Positions 7,992 to 19,288 of a DNA stretch of 47,892 bases are shown piece after piece. The stretch is from Deltaproteobacteria bacterium. Its GTDB lineage: Bacteria > Myxococcota_A > Polyangia > Haliangiales > JADYYK01. Each line of letters starts with the position of its first letter. Position 1 is the first letter of the stretch. The position numbers were made by a program, and so were the translations under genes. The stretch lies in contig JADYYK010000240.1 in the NCBI GenBank assembly GCA_020853705.1, positions 1-47,892 on the forward strand, in the 5' to 3' direction. The notes below the pieces were generated by a model. It had not been told where the DNA came from. It was given only the letters and a program-made list of their open reading frames with translations, and did no database searches.

Positions 7992-8618
7992 ATGGAGTAT
8001 CAGCGCAAACCCGAGGACCTCGGGAGCCTCGACGCGCGGCGTGAACGGGCGCGTCATGACGAGCACGCTGACGCGCGCAGCGCCGGGGCGCTGGCGCCTG
8101 GGCCGGAGCTGGCCGAGCGCGCGCCGACCGTGGAGGAGGTGCTGGCCAGCAACGCCTTCGGCCACTGTGTCGATGACGACCTCGGCGGCTCGCCCGAGCA
8201 GCGCGAGCGCCGCGAGGCCGAGCTGGAGGAGTCGCAGCAGGAGGGCGTGGCGGCCGACTTCGAGGTCGACGGGGCCGGGCCGACGTCGGAGCAGGTGCCC
8301 CATCCCGATGAAGATGAAGAGGAGGACGCCGACGCCGATGCTGACGATGGCGACTACTTCTTCCCGGCCGCCGCCGACGCCATGCCCCCCGTCGACGACG
8401 AGCCACCGCCCGAGGCCGGCGAGTATGGAGGCGATGGCGCTGAGGATGCGGGTGGCGGTGGCGGCGGAGCCAGCGGCGGCGGCGCAGCCAGCGGCGGCGG
8501 AGCCAGCGGCGGCGTCGGTCCGGGTGACGGCGCCGGCGACGATGACGCGCCGCCCAGCGCGGAAGCGCCCCCGCCGCCGCCAGTGACCAGGAAGTCACCA
8601 TCGCGAAAACGGAAGTGA
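7992..8618 (+). CDS. Acidic low-complexity protein of unknown function
   Basis: The 208-residue protein (MEYQRKPEDLGSLDARRERA) has a charged N-terminal half with one conserved-looking helix (PTVEEVLASNAFGHCVDDDLG). A strongly acidic run (DEDEEEDADADADDGDY) and a Gly/Ser/Ala linker with repeated SGGG units follow. It ends in a basic tail, TRKSPSRKRK. No signal peptide or transmembrane helix is visible. It is probably largely disordered. The gene lies between two copies of the putative response-regulator box and directly before the AAA+ gene, so it probably belongs to the same regulon. I do not recognise the family. Confidence 0.7.
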   Translation: MEYQRKPEDLGSLDARRERARHDEHADARSAGALAPGPELAERAPTVEEVLASNAFGHCVDDDLGGSPEQRERREAELEESQQEGVAADFEVDGAGPTSEQVPHPDEDEEEDADADADDGDYFFPAAADAMPPVDDEPPPEAGEYGGDGAEDAGGGGGGASGGGAASGGGASGGVGPGDGAGDDDAPPSAEAPPPPPVTRKSPSRKRK

Positions 8619-8633
8619 CCGCGCGGCCTTGAT

Positions 8634-8655
8634 AGTCACAACACTCTTGCAACAT
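8634..8655. promoter_or_regulatory. Tandem direct repeat, candidate response-regulator box B
   Basis: AGTCACAACAC (8634-8644) followed by TCTTGCAACAT (8645-8655) matches box A at 15 of 19 core positions (TCACAACAC-N4-GCAACA in both). It lies 65 bp upstream of the AAA+ ATPase ATG. The same half-site spacing suggests that the same OmpR/PhoB-type regulator acts here. Confidence 0.65.
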
Positions 8656-8719
8656 CGCGGCGGGAGTGGGTCACGGCAGGCTGCAGTAGGAGGGGGGAGA
8701 AGGATGGAGGAGAGGCGCG

Positions 8720-10912
<2,193 letters not shown>

Positions 10913-10918
<6 letters not shown>

Positions 10919-10941
10919 CCCCAGCGCAGCTGGGCCTAGCC
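10913..10941 (+). terminator. Strong hairpin overlapping the ATPase stop codon
   Basis: GGCTAGCCCCAGC (10913-10925), loop GCA, GCTGGGCCTAGCC (10929-10941): 13-nt arms with one mismatch. The left arm includes the TAG stop. No T-tract follows, so it may be a factor-independent-like pause, an mRNA 3' stabiliser, or an attenuator between the ATPase and the gene at 11038. A second weaker hairpin (AGCCCA / TGGGCT) lies around 10960-10980. Confidence 0.5.
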
Positions 10942-11037
10942 GCTCCGGCTCCGCGTCCAGCCCACGGGGGCGCTGGGCTGCCGTTTCCGAGTCGTTCTTG
11001 CTGTCTGAATCTGCCGAATCCGAAGAGGAGCGTTCCG

Positions 11038-13737
11038 ATGTTCATGCCGCACCGTCCGAATCCAGTCGTCCAGGGTGTCCTGCAGGGCGCCCACGAGGCC
11101 GTCGCCGCCGTCGACCACGGCGTCGGCGTCCAGGGCGTCGTCGGGGGCGTCGCCCACGGCGCCGGCACCGCGGGCCACGCGGTCGCCGAGGGGGTCCACG
11201 GCGAGGTCGATCACGCGCACCACGCGGCGATGACCGCGTCGACCGGGATCGCCCACTCTCTGCAGAGCCCGCTGGGGCGCACCGCGGGTGGCGCCATGAT
11301 CGGCGCCGGAGTCGGCGGTGTCGGCGGCGCCGTGCTGGGCGGCATGGTCGGCGGCGTCCCGGGCGCCATGATCGGCGGCACCCTGGGCGCGGGGGCGGGC
11401 GCCATGGTCGGCGGCGCCATCGGCGCCGGCTGGCCCGGGATCATGGGTGGCGCACAGACCGCGGCGGGTGGCATCGGCACTGCGCTCGGTAGCGGCGTCG
11501 GCGTCGGTGGCATCGCGGGCGGCATCGGCGGCGCACTGATGGCCGGCGGTGGTCAGGCGATGGGCGGTGTGATGGGCGGCCTCGGCGCGGCGGGCGCGCA
11601 AGGCATGGGCATGCTCGGCGGCGGCATGGGCATGCTCGGCGGCATGGCCGGCGCGGGCATGGGGATGATGGGCGGCGTGGCCGGCGCGGGCATGGGGATG
11701 ATGGGCGGCATGATGGGCGCCGGCATGGGCATGCTGGGCGGTGGCGCCAACATGGCGCGCGCGGCTGGCTACCGGGCCGAGGCGGCGCGGCTCAACGCGC
11801 TGGCTGACTCGCTCGACGGCGGTATGGGCGCCGGCATGGGCGGCATGATGGGCGCCGGCATGGGGATGCTGGGCGGCATGGCGGGCGCCGGCATGGGGAT
11901 GATGGGCGGCATCGGCGGCATGATGGGGTCGCCGATGGGGCGCACCGCGGGTGGCGCGATGATCGGTGCGGGTGTCGGCGGCGTCGGAGGGGCGGTGCTG
12001 GGCGGCATGTTCGGCGGCGTGCCGGGCGCCATGATCGGCGGCACCCTGGGCGCCGGCGCGGGCGCCATGGTCGGCGGCGCGCTCGGCTACGGCATGCCGT
12101 CGCTGATGGCAACCGGCGGTCAGATGATGGGCGGCATCGGCGCGGGCCTGGGCAGCATGGCGGGCGGCGCGATGCGCTTCGCGGGCAGCCCGCTGGGGCG
12201 CACCGCGGGTGGCGCGGCCATCGGCGCCGGGGTCGGTGGCGTCGGCGGGGCGGTGCTGGGCGGCATGTTCGGCGGCGTGCCGGGCGCGATGATCGGCGGC
12301 ACCCTGGGCGCCGGCGCGGGCGCCCTGGTGGGTGGTGCGATCGGCCACGGCATGCCGTCGCTGATGGCAACCGGCGGTCAGATGATGGGCGGCATCGGCG
12401 CGGGCATCGGCGCCGCGGGCAGCGGTCTGCTGGGCGCGGCGATGAGCCCGATGGGACGCACCGCGGGCGGCGCCATGATCGGCGCCGGGGTCGGCGGCGT
12501 CGGCGGGGCGGTGCTGGGTGGCATGTTCGGCGGTGTGCCGGGCGCGATGCTCGGCGGCACCCTGGGCGCGGCCGGCGGCGCCATGGTGGGCGGCATGCTG
12601 GGCAACGGCATGCCCGCCATCATGGGCGGCGCGCAGACCGCGGCGGGCGGCATCGGCGCCGCGCTGTCGGGCGGCGTCGGCGTCGGGGGCATCGTCAGCG
12701 GGATCGGCCAGGCCTTGCTGGCCGGCGGCCTGCAGGCCATCGGGCCGCTCAGCATGAGCGTGCAGGCCGCGACCGGCGGCCTCCTGATGCTGAACCCGGC
12801 GGCGGCGACGCAGTACATCGCGACCACGCAGGGCACCGGCGGCGCGGGTGGCGGCGGCATGATGGGCGGCATGATGGGCATGGCCGGCGGCGCCATGAAC
12901 GCCGGCATGGGCATGATGGGCGGCATGATGGGCATGGCCGGCGGCGCCATGAACGCCGGCCTGGGCATGGCGTCGAGCCCGCTGGGGCGCACCGCGGGCG
13001 GCGCGGCCATCGGCGCCGGGGTCGGCGGCGTCGGCGGCGCGGTCCTGGGCGGCATGTTCGGCGGCGTCCCGGGCGCCATGATCGGCGGCACCCTGGGTGC
13101 CGGCGCGGGCGCGCTGGTCGGCGGCGCGGTCGGCGCTGGCCTGCCCGGCATCATCGGCGGCGCGCACACCGCGGCCGGCGGCATCGGCGCCGCGCTGCAG
13201 GGCGGCGTCGGCGTCGGCGGGATCGCCGGGGGGATCGGCGGCGCGCTGGTGGCCGGCGGCAGCCAGGCCGCGGGCGGCGTCGCGGGCGGTCTGGGCGCGG
13301 CGCATCACCAGGCCATGGGCGGTTTGCATGCCGCTGGCCACGGCATCCTCGGCGCGGCCATGAGCCCCGGCGGGCGCACCGTGGGAGGCGCCGCCATCGG
13401 CGCTGGCGTCGGCGGCGTCGGCGGCGCGGTCCTCGGCGGCATGGTCGGCGGCGTCCCCGGCGCCATGATCGGCGGCACCCTGGGCGCTGGCGCGGGCGCG
13501 CTGGTCGGCGGCGCCATCGGCGCCAACGCCCCCAGCCTGATGGCGCGCGGCGCCGCGGCCGGCCATGCCGCGCACGACGGCGGCGCCGAGGTCGCGGCCG
13601 CGCTGGACCACGGCGTCGGCGTCGGCGGCATCGCTGGCGGCGTCGCCAGCGGCGTCGGCCACGGCGCGGGCGGTGTCGCGGCCGCGCTGATCCCCGAGCA
13701 CGAACACCTCAAGCACCTTCACCCGCACCTGTTTTAA
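11038..13737 (+). CDS. Giant glycine-zipper repeat protein
   Basis: The 899-residue protein starts at ATG 11038 with GAAGAGGAG upstream. It contains six copies of a ~50-residue unit beginning SP-x-GRT-x-GGA at residues ~77, 298, 384, 470, 647 and 776. Each continues IGAGVGGVGGAVLGGM, then GGVPGAMIGGTLGA and a G/A-V-G-G end. Copies 2, 3 and 4 are spaced by exactly 86 residues. Between them are Met-rich stretches (GMGMLGGMAGAGMGMMGG). The spaced GxxxG patterns are glycine zippers, which pack transmembrane helices and occur in channel- or pore-forming proteins. The N terminus has HGVGVQGVVGGVAHGAG and the C terminus a His-rich tail (EHEHLKHLHPHLF). No classical signal peptide. It probably inserts in or coats membranes; a toxin, pore or storage role is inference. 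It is followed after 15 bp by a YbjN-like chaperone gene. Confidence 0.85.
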   Translation: MFMPHRPNPVVQGVLQGAHEAVAAVDHGVGVQGVVGGVAHGAGTAGHAVAEGVHGEVDHAHHAAMTASTGIAHSLQSPLGRTAGGAMIGAGVGGVGGAVLGGMVGGVPGAMIGGTLGAGAGAMVGGAIGAGWPGIMGGAQTAAGGIGTALGSGVGVGGIAGGIGGALMAGGGQAMGGVMGGLGAAGAQGMGMLGGGMGMLGGMAGAGMGMMGGVAGAGMGMMGGMMGAGMGMLGGGANMARAAGYRAEAARLNALADSLDGGMGAGMGGMMGAGMGMLGGMAGAGMGMMGGIGGMMGSPMGRTAGGAMIGAGVGGVGGAVLGGMFGGVPGAMIGGTLGAGAGAMVGGALGYGMPSLMATGGQMMGGIGAGLGSMAGGAMRFAGSPLGRTAGGAAIGAGVGGVGGAVLGGMFGGVPGAMIGGTLGAGAGALVGGAIGHGMPSLMATGGQMMGGIGAGIGAAGSGLLGAAMSPMGRTAGGAMIGAGVGGVGGAVLGGMFGGVPGAMLGGTLGAAGGAMVGGMLGNGMPAIMGGAQTAAGGIGAALSGGVGVGGIVSGIGQALLAGGLQAIGPLSMSVQAATGGLLMLNPAAATQYIATTQGTGGAGGGGMMGGMMGMAGGAMNAGMGMMGGMMGMAGGAMNAGLGMASSPLGRTAGGAAIGAGVGGVGGAVLGGMFGGVPGAMIGGTLGAGAGALVGGAVGAGLPGIIGGAHTAAGGIGAALQGGVGVGGIAGGIGGALVAGGSQAAGGVAGGLGAAHHQAMGGLHAAGHGILGAAMSPGGRTVGGAAIGAGVGGVGGAVLGGMVGGVPGAMIGGTLGAGAGALVGGAIGANAPSLMARGAAAGHAAHDGGAEVAAALDHGVGVGGIAGGVASGVGHGAGGVAAALIPEHEHLKHLHPHLF

Positions 13738-13752
13738 CCAAGAGGAATGATC

Positions 13753-14313
13753 ATGACCCCTCCATACACGCCCCCGTTCACCAGCCTCGCCAGCTTCCAG
13801 GACCTGTGTGACTACCTGCGCGAGGAGGGCGTCAACTTCGCTCCCAACCCGGCCACGCAGGTCGCCGAGGTCCCGACCAACAACGGGCTGCCCATGTGCC
13901 TGCGCTGGGAGATGCAGCTGCCGCTCGTGCAGATCGTGCAGCTCGCGGTGGCCGACATCCCCGAGGACCGCCTCGCCGCCACCGAGCACACCATCGCGCT
14001 GCTCAACCACGCCGCTCCGCTGGCCGGCTTCGCCCTCGATCACGAGCGCCGCTTCGCCTACTTCAGGCTGACCATGCTGCGCGACGACAAGGATCAGGTC
14101 ACGGTGCCACAGCTCAACCAGGCCCTGCGCGCGGCGGTCGCCAACGTGCATGACTTCATGCCGCTGCTGCAGGCGGCGGCGTTCCCGGCCGCCCAGGCGC
14201 CGACCGACCCGGCCGCCGCCGCCGCCGCCGTCCCGGCAGCATCATCCACCGCCAACGGGGTTGCGCCCTCGGGCGACACCTCCAGCTCCGAGCCCGTGCC
14301 CGCGGCACCCTGA
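13753..14313 (+). CDS. YbjN / type III secretion chaperone-like protein
   Basis: The 186-residue protein has a ~135-residue alpha/beta domain: FQDLCDYLREEGVNF, then LRWEMQLPLVQIVQLA, TIALLNHAAPLAGFALD, FAYFRLTMLRDD and LNQALRAAVANVHDFMPLLQ. The order (helix, sheet, N-H-x-P-x-x-x-F-x-L-D loop, sheet, long helix) fits the YbjN domain, whose fold resembles type III secretion chaperones. The last ~50 residues are Ala/Pro/Ser-rich. ATG 13753 is preferred because AGAGGA at 13741-13746 is 6 nt upstream; ATG 13747 directly abuts that site. It starts 15 bp after the glycine-zipper gene, so it is a plausible chaperone keeping that hydrophobic protein soluble. Confidence 0.72.
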   Translation: MTPPYTPPFTSLASFQDLCDYLREEGVNFAPNPATQVAEVPTNNGLPMCLRWEMQLPLVQIVQLAVADIPEDRLAATEHTIALLNHAAPLAGFALDHERRFAYFRLTMLRDDKDQVTVPQLNQALRAAVANVHDFMPLLQAAAFPAAQAPTDPAAAAAAVPAASSTANGVAPSGDTSSSEPVPAAP

Positions 14314-14326
14314 CCCGCCACCACCG

Positions 14327-16711
14327 TCACTGGCTCAGGGTCGCAGCAGGCTGGCCGCGCCCAGCGACACTGGCAGGTCGGCGCTGGCGCTGGCGCCGCA
14401 GCGGTCGGCGACGCGCTGGTTGTCCAGCGGCGTGGTCTCGTAGCTGTAGTTGGGCATGCAGCCGCCGCACAGGAACACCGCCAGGCCGAGCAGTGCGGCG
14501 CGACCGGCGCCAGGTGGCGCGGCCGCGCGGTCGGCGCAGGCGCAGCAGCAGCGCGACCGCGAGCAACAGGCCCAGGGTCGCCGTCAACGGCGCCGCTCCA
14601 CCACGCCCGCCCACGTCGCAGCCGCAGCCCTTGCCAGCATCACCTGCGCCGAGCACCGGGTCGGGCTGGCCGTCGCCGTCGGTGTCGAGCGCGGCCTGCA
14701 CCTCCTGTACGCGCGCCTCGCCGGCGCTGGTCAGGTAGCTGATGCGCCACTTCACGACGGCGCAGGGGTCGCTGGTCGCGCCGCGCAGCTCGACGGTGTC
14801 GCTGCTCTCGAGCGCGGTCACCGGGGGCGCGGTGCGCAGCTCGGCGCGGTCGTCGCTGGGGTGACCGAACTGCGCGGTGCCGTCGATCACCTGCAGCCAC
14901 GCCGGCGGCTCGACGATGGTCGCCTCGGCGTTGAACGCGAAGGCCCAGCCGCGGTTCTCCAGCTTGACCTTCCAGGTGTCGCCGCCGGGCTGGCGCTCGC
15001 ACGCGAACACCGCCAGATCCGGCGCCACTGGCAGCGCGGGGTCGGGGATGGCGTGCTCGATGAAGTTGGTGTCGAGCCGCGTCGGCGGCGCGGCATCGGG
15101 GAACACGATGGTCGCGACCACGCGCACCCGCGTGGCCGGGCCGGCGTCGGCGCGCACCGCGATCGAGAAGTCGAAGTGGCGCGGGTCGCTCGGGAACACC
15201 ACCGGGTCGACCCACGTGATGCTCCGCGTCGCGGCGTCATAGCGGCCACCGGGGGCCGACAGCGTGGCAGCGTCGAGGTCGTCGTCGAGCGCCACGATGA
15301 CCTGCACGTCGTGGGCGTCGGCGCCGCCGATGTTCTCGTAGTGCGCGCGATAGCGGATGACCTCGCCGGCCCGGGTCACGCCGTGGCCGCGGCCGTTGAC
15401 CGCGGGCGACAGCGCCTCCAGCGCGTTGGGATCCAGCGGCACGCAGCGCGACCAGTCGACCCCCGGCGCCGACCCTTGCGGGTTGCAGCAGTACTGCGGC
15501 GCGATCTCGGGCATGCCGTGGCGCTGGATGTAGCAGTTGGGCGGCGCCATCGGCGGGTTGCGCCAGTCGCTCCAGCGCTCGAGCTCCTGCATCGGCGTGT
15601 CGGCCGGCGGCGGCAGCATCAGCGGTGGCCAGTACGACGGTGGCGGCTGGTTGTCATACACATAGATCGGCGTGATGACGCAGTTCGGGGCCGACGCGCA
15701 GTCGGAGTCGACGCAGTTCCAGCGCCCGTCACAGTCGTCGTCGGCCAGCGAGGTGCAGTCCTCGCGCGCCGGGATGGTCTGGCGATCCAGCCCGACCCGG
15801 CTCATCAGCAGGTTGTTGGCGACGGCCGGGTCGGTCGAGGTCGCACGCGGCAGCGCGATGTTGATGAAGGGGGCGTCACAGCTGAACTCGGCCGGGATGG
15901 CGACCTCCAGCGCGAGGTCGGTGCTGGCGCCGCTGGCCAGCGCGCCGACGCTCCACTCGAAGCCCTGGGCCTGACCGCCCACGGGCGTCCACATCGGCTG
16001 CGTGTTCACGACCTGGTAGCCCGAGGGCGGGAAGTCCAGCACCGACACGCTGGTCGCCGCGTCGGGCCCCAGGTTGCCCAGCACCAGCGGCAGCCGGTGC
16101 GTCACTCCGCGCGCCACGTTCACCGGCGCCGGCCCGGTCAGCGACAGATCCGCGGTCGGCTGCGCCATCGCCGCGCCGGTGCGCACGCGCAGCTCGCCGA
16201 TGCCGACGCGGAAGTTGTCCGACTCGATGACCACGCGGTCCAGCGTGCCGAGGCCGCTGACACCGACGAAGGGTCGCCCTACCAGCGGGCAGGCGACCAT
16301 GGTCGAGTCCATGCGCTGGGTGGCGCCGTCGTGGCCGAAGGCGCTGACGCGCACGTAGCTGCCGTTGCAGTCGCGCAGCTGCAGGCCTGCCGCCTGCACC
16401 GGGCGATCGAAGCTCACCGTGGTCGGCCCGCCGATCAGGTTGAGCTGGCACTTTTGCACCCCGGCGTCGCTGTACATCGCGCTGAACATGCCCTCCTGGT
16501 TCTGCGGCATCGACGCCGTGACCAGCGCGGCGTCCGCCCCGCTCTGCAGCGACAGCACATAGACGTGGTTGAAGCTCTGGAAGGTGCCGCCGCACAGGTT
16601 CGACTCCAGCGCGCCGGTCAGCGTCGGGTCGGTCGGGCTGGAGAAGAACGCCGCCTCGGCGCGGGCCGAGGCCAGCGCCACCACAAGGAAGGCCCAGGTT
16701 CTGATGCTCAT
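14327..16711 (-). CDS. MYXO-CTERM-type secreted surface protein with DUF11-like domain
   Basis: The 794-residue frame starts MSIRTWAFLVVALASARAEA (signal peptide). Residues ~20-180 are a beta-sandwich-like domain. A DUF11-type repeat follows (ADLSLTGPAPVNVARGVTH, then LVLGNLGPDAATSVSV), and a Cys/Asp-rich metal-binding-like loop (DDDCDGRWNCVDSDC). A second DUF11-like domain contains HYENIGGADAHDVQV. Near the end are GCGCDVGGRGG, a hydrophobic helix (TLGLLLAVALLLRL) and RRPRGR: the tripartite MYXO-CTERM signal, normally the last residues of such proteins. Here the frame runs ~70 residues further, in Arg/Pro-rich sequence that looks non-native, and another frame there encodes a lipobox. A frameshift near 14500-14560 is suspected. 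ATG 16711 is preferred to an upstream ATG at 16729. Confidence 0.8.
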   Translation of the reverse strand: MSIRTWAFLVVALASARAEAAFFSSPTDPTLTGALESNLCGGTFQSFNHVYVLSLQSGADAALVTASMPQNQEGMFSAMYSDAGVQKCQLNLIGGPTTVSFDRPVQAAGLQLRDCNGSYVRVSAFGHDGATQRMDSTMVACPLVGRPFVGVSGLGTLDRVVIESDNFRVGIGELRVRTGAAMAQPTADLSLTGPAPVNVARGVTHRLPLVLGNLGPDAATSVSVLDFPPSGYQVVNTQPMWTPVGGQAQGFEWSVGALASGASTDLALEVAIPAEFSCDAPFINIALPRATSTDPAVANNLLMSRVGLDRQTIPAREDCTSLADDDCDGRWNCVDSDCASAPNCVITPIYVYDNQPPPSYWPPLMLPPPADTPMQELERWSDWRNPPMAPPNCYIQRHGMPEIAPQYCCNPQGSAPGVDWSRCVPLDPNALEALSPAVNGRGHGVTRAGEVIRYRAHYENIGGADAHDVQVIVALDDDLDAATLSAPGGRYDAATRSITWVDPVVFPSDPRHFDFSIAVRADAGPATRVRVVATIVFPDAAPPTRLDTNFIEHAIPDPALPVAPDLAVFACERQPGGDTWKVKLENRGWAFAFNAEATIVEPPAWLQVIDGTAQFGHPSDDRAELRTAPPVTALESSDTVELRGATSDPCAVVKWRISYLTSAGEARVQEVQAALDTDGDGQPDPVLGAGDAGKGCGCDVGGRGGAAPLTATLGLLLAVALLLRLRRPRGRATWRRSRRTARPGGVPVRRLHAQLQLRDHAAGQPARRRPLRRQRQRRPASVAGRGQPAATLSQ
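14335..14583 (-). pseudogene. Possible small lipoprotein reading frame hidden in the MYXO-CTERM overrun
   Basis: The +1 frame relative to the overlapping gene is open from a TGA at 14584-14586 to a TGA at 14335-14337. It contains RAALLGLAVFLCGGC, then MPNYSYETTPLDNQRVADRC and an ordinary-looking tail ending LLRP. LAVFLCGGC is a convincing lipobox and the tail composition is more protein-like than the overlapping frame. No ATG, GTG or TTG lies upstream of the hydrophobic core in this frame, so as written it cannot start properly. Either a one-base error or mutation joined two genes, or this is a relic. Confidence 0.35.
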
Positions 16712-16831
16712 GCGCGGGCGCAGCTGCAAGCGCCCTGCCCGCGCCAGCGCCGCGAAACCACGCGTCGCGTCCTCAGCGTGCGCGGGTGTCGCGCTGGGAC
16801 AGTCGCATGGGACGTCGCCGGGTGCGCCGGG

Positions 16832-17488
16832 TCAGAAGCCCATGCCCTGGACGGCGCGGCACTTGTTCTGCACGCACTCGGCGTGGAAGTGCTGCAGCGC
16901 GCAGGCGACGGCGGGGCACTTCGGCGGGGCCTTGCAGTTGTTCGCCTTGCGCGCCCTGATGGCCTCGACCTGGCTCTTGTTGACGGCGTTCCTGCAGCCG
17001 CACTGGCCGCCGCAGCAGCCCTCGGCGGTCTCGCAGATGATGGTGCAGTCGGCGCTGGTGGTGCAGGCCGCCGCGGCGACCGGGTCATAGACCGGGACTG
17101 GCACCGGGACCGGCACCGACTCCAGGGCCAGCGGGCGGAACTCGAGGCTGGCCTTGGCCACGGTCTGGGCCGCCACCGCGGCGCGCAGGCACTTCTCCAG
17201 CGGCCGGCGCTTGGCCTTGACCACGGTGTCCAGGCCGGTCAGCTCGACCTTGATCTTGCCGCCCGCGAAGACCAGCCGGATGTCGACCGTGGGCGCCGGC
17301 GACGGCAGCCCGACCGCGGCGCCGCACGCGACCAGCCCCGGGCTGGCCTCGGCCAGCACACGCTCGAGGTGCGCGGTCCGGGTCTGGGTCGGATCGGCGC
17401 CGGCGCGCGAAGGCGCCGCGGCCAGGGCCAGGGCGATGGCGGCGACGGCGGTGGCGACCAGGCGGGCGACGGGAGAGCAGAGGCGCAT
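16832..17488 (-). CDS. Secreted Cys-rich protein of unknown function
   Basis: The 218-residue protein has a signal peptide (basic MRLCSPVARL, core VATAVAAIALALAAAPSRAG). A globular part (~35-125) follows with GGKIKVELTGLDTVVKAKRR and PLEKCLRAAVAAQTV. This resembles the helix-strand layout of AgmX/TonB-C-type secreted myxobacterial proteins, but I cannot assign it. After a PVPVPVPV linker there is a Cys-dense module (CTTSADCTIICETAEGCCGG, QCGCRN ... CKAPPKCPAVACALQ ... CVQNKC) with about 14 cysteines, probably disulfide-bonded or metal-binding outside the cytoplasm. It lies 120 bp upstream of the MYXO-CTERM gene on the same strand and could be co-transcribed. Confidence 0.75.
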   Translation of the reverse strand: MRLCSPVARLVATAVAAIALALAAAPSRAGADPTQTRTAHLERVLAEASPGLVACGAAVGLPSPAPTVDIRLVFAGGKIKVELTGLDTVVKAKRRPLEKCLRAAVAAQTVAKASLEFRPLALESVPVPVPVPVYDPVAAAACTTSADCTIICETAEGCCGGQCGCRNAVNKSQVEAIRARKANNCKAPPKCPAVACALQHFHAECVQNKCRAVQGMGF

Positions 17489-17527
17489 TGCCGCAGCATA
17501 AGCGCACGCGCCGGTGCGCCGCCACCT

Positions 17528-18910
<1,383 letters not shown>

Positions 18911-18964
18911 CGGTCGACACTACCAGACCGCGCCAGGGTGCTACCCTTCGCAGGCGGCCTCACC

Positions 18965-19288
18965 ATGATCACCACCTTCATCACCGGCATCATCGCCACC
19001 GTGCTGAGCTTCTTCGGCATCCCGCCGGGGCCCTACGTCGCCGGCGTGTGGATCGGCGTCAAGATCGTGGTCGTCGCGGTCACCGTCCTCATCGGCTATC
19101 GCATGCAGAAGAAGAAGCGCCTCAAGGCCGCCGCCGAGGCCCGCGCTGCCGCCGCCAAGGTCACCGCCGAGGCGCTCGCCGCGGACGCCGCGGACGCCGC
19201 GGCCGAGCAGTTCGCGAGCAACCCCGAGGGCGGCGTGGTCGCCCCCGCACCGGCGCGCGGCAACGCCGCCAAGGTCAGCGACCCCTGA
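18965..19288 (+). CDS. Small membrane protein with Ala-rich cytoplasmic tail
   Basis: The 107-residue protein has a hydrophobic start (MITTFITGIIATVLSFFGIP), a PPGP turn and a second transmembrane helix (VAGVWIGVKIVVVAVTVLIG). A basic stop-transfer (YRMQKKKRLK) and a charged Ala-rich helix (AAAEARAAAAKVTAEALAAD) follow. Its TGA overlaps the ATG of the persulfide dioxygenase gene (TGATG), so the two are translationally coupled. It may anchor or organise the enzyme at the inner membrane, but nothing in the sequence proves this. Confidence 0.7.
   Translation: MITTFITGIIATVLSFFGIPPGPYVAGVWIGVKIVVVAVTVLIGYRMQKKKRLKAAAEARAAAAKVTAEALAADAADAAAEQFASNPEGGVVAPAPARGNAAKVSDP

Noticed and set aside
11266..13500. 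DNA satellite or mobile-element repeats
   Set aside because: The repeated blocks are in frame and preserve protein motifs, with no terminal inverted repeats or transposase; they are internal protein repeats.
10936..14151. 1071-residue minus-strand open frame opposite the glycine-zipper gene
   Set aside because: The translation is Ala/His/Asp low-complexity, produced by reading the GGC-rich repeats backwards. The plus frame has ribosome sites and ordered repeats.
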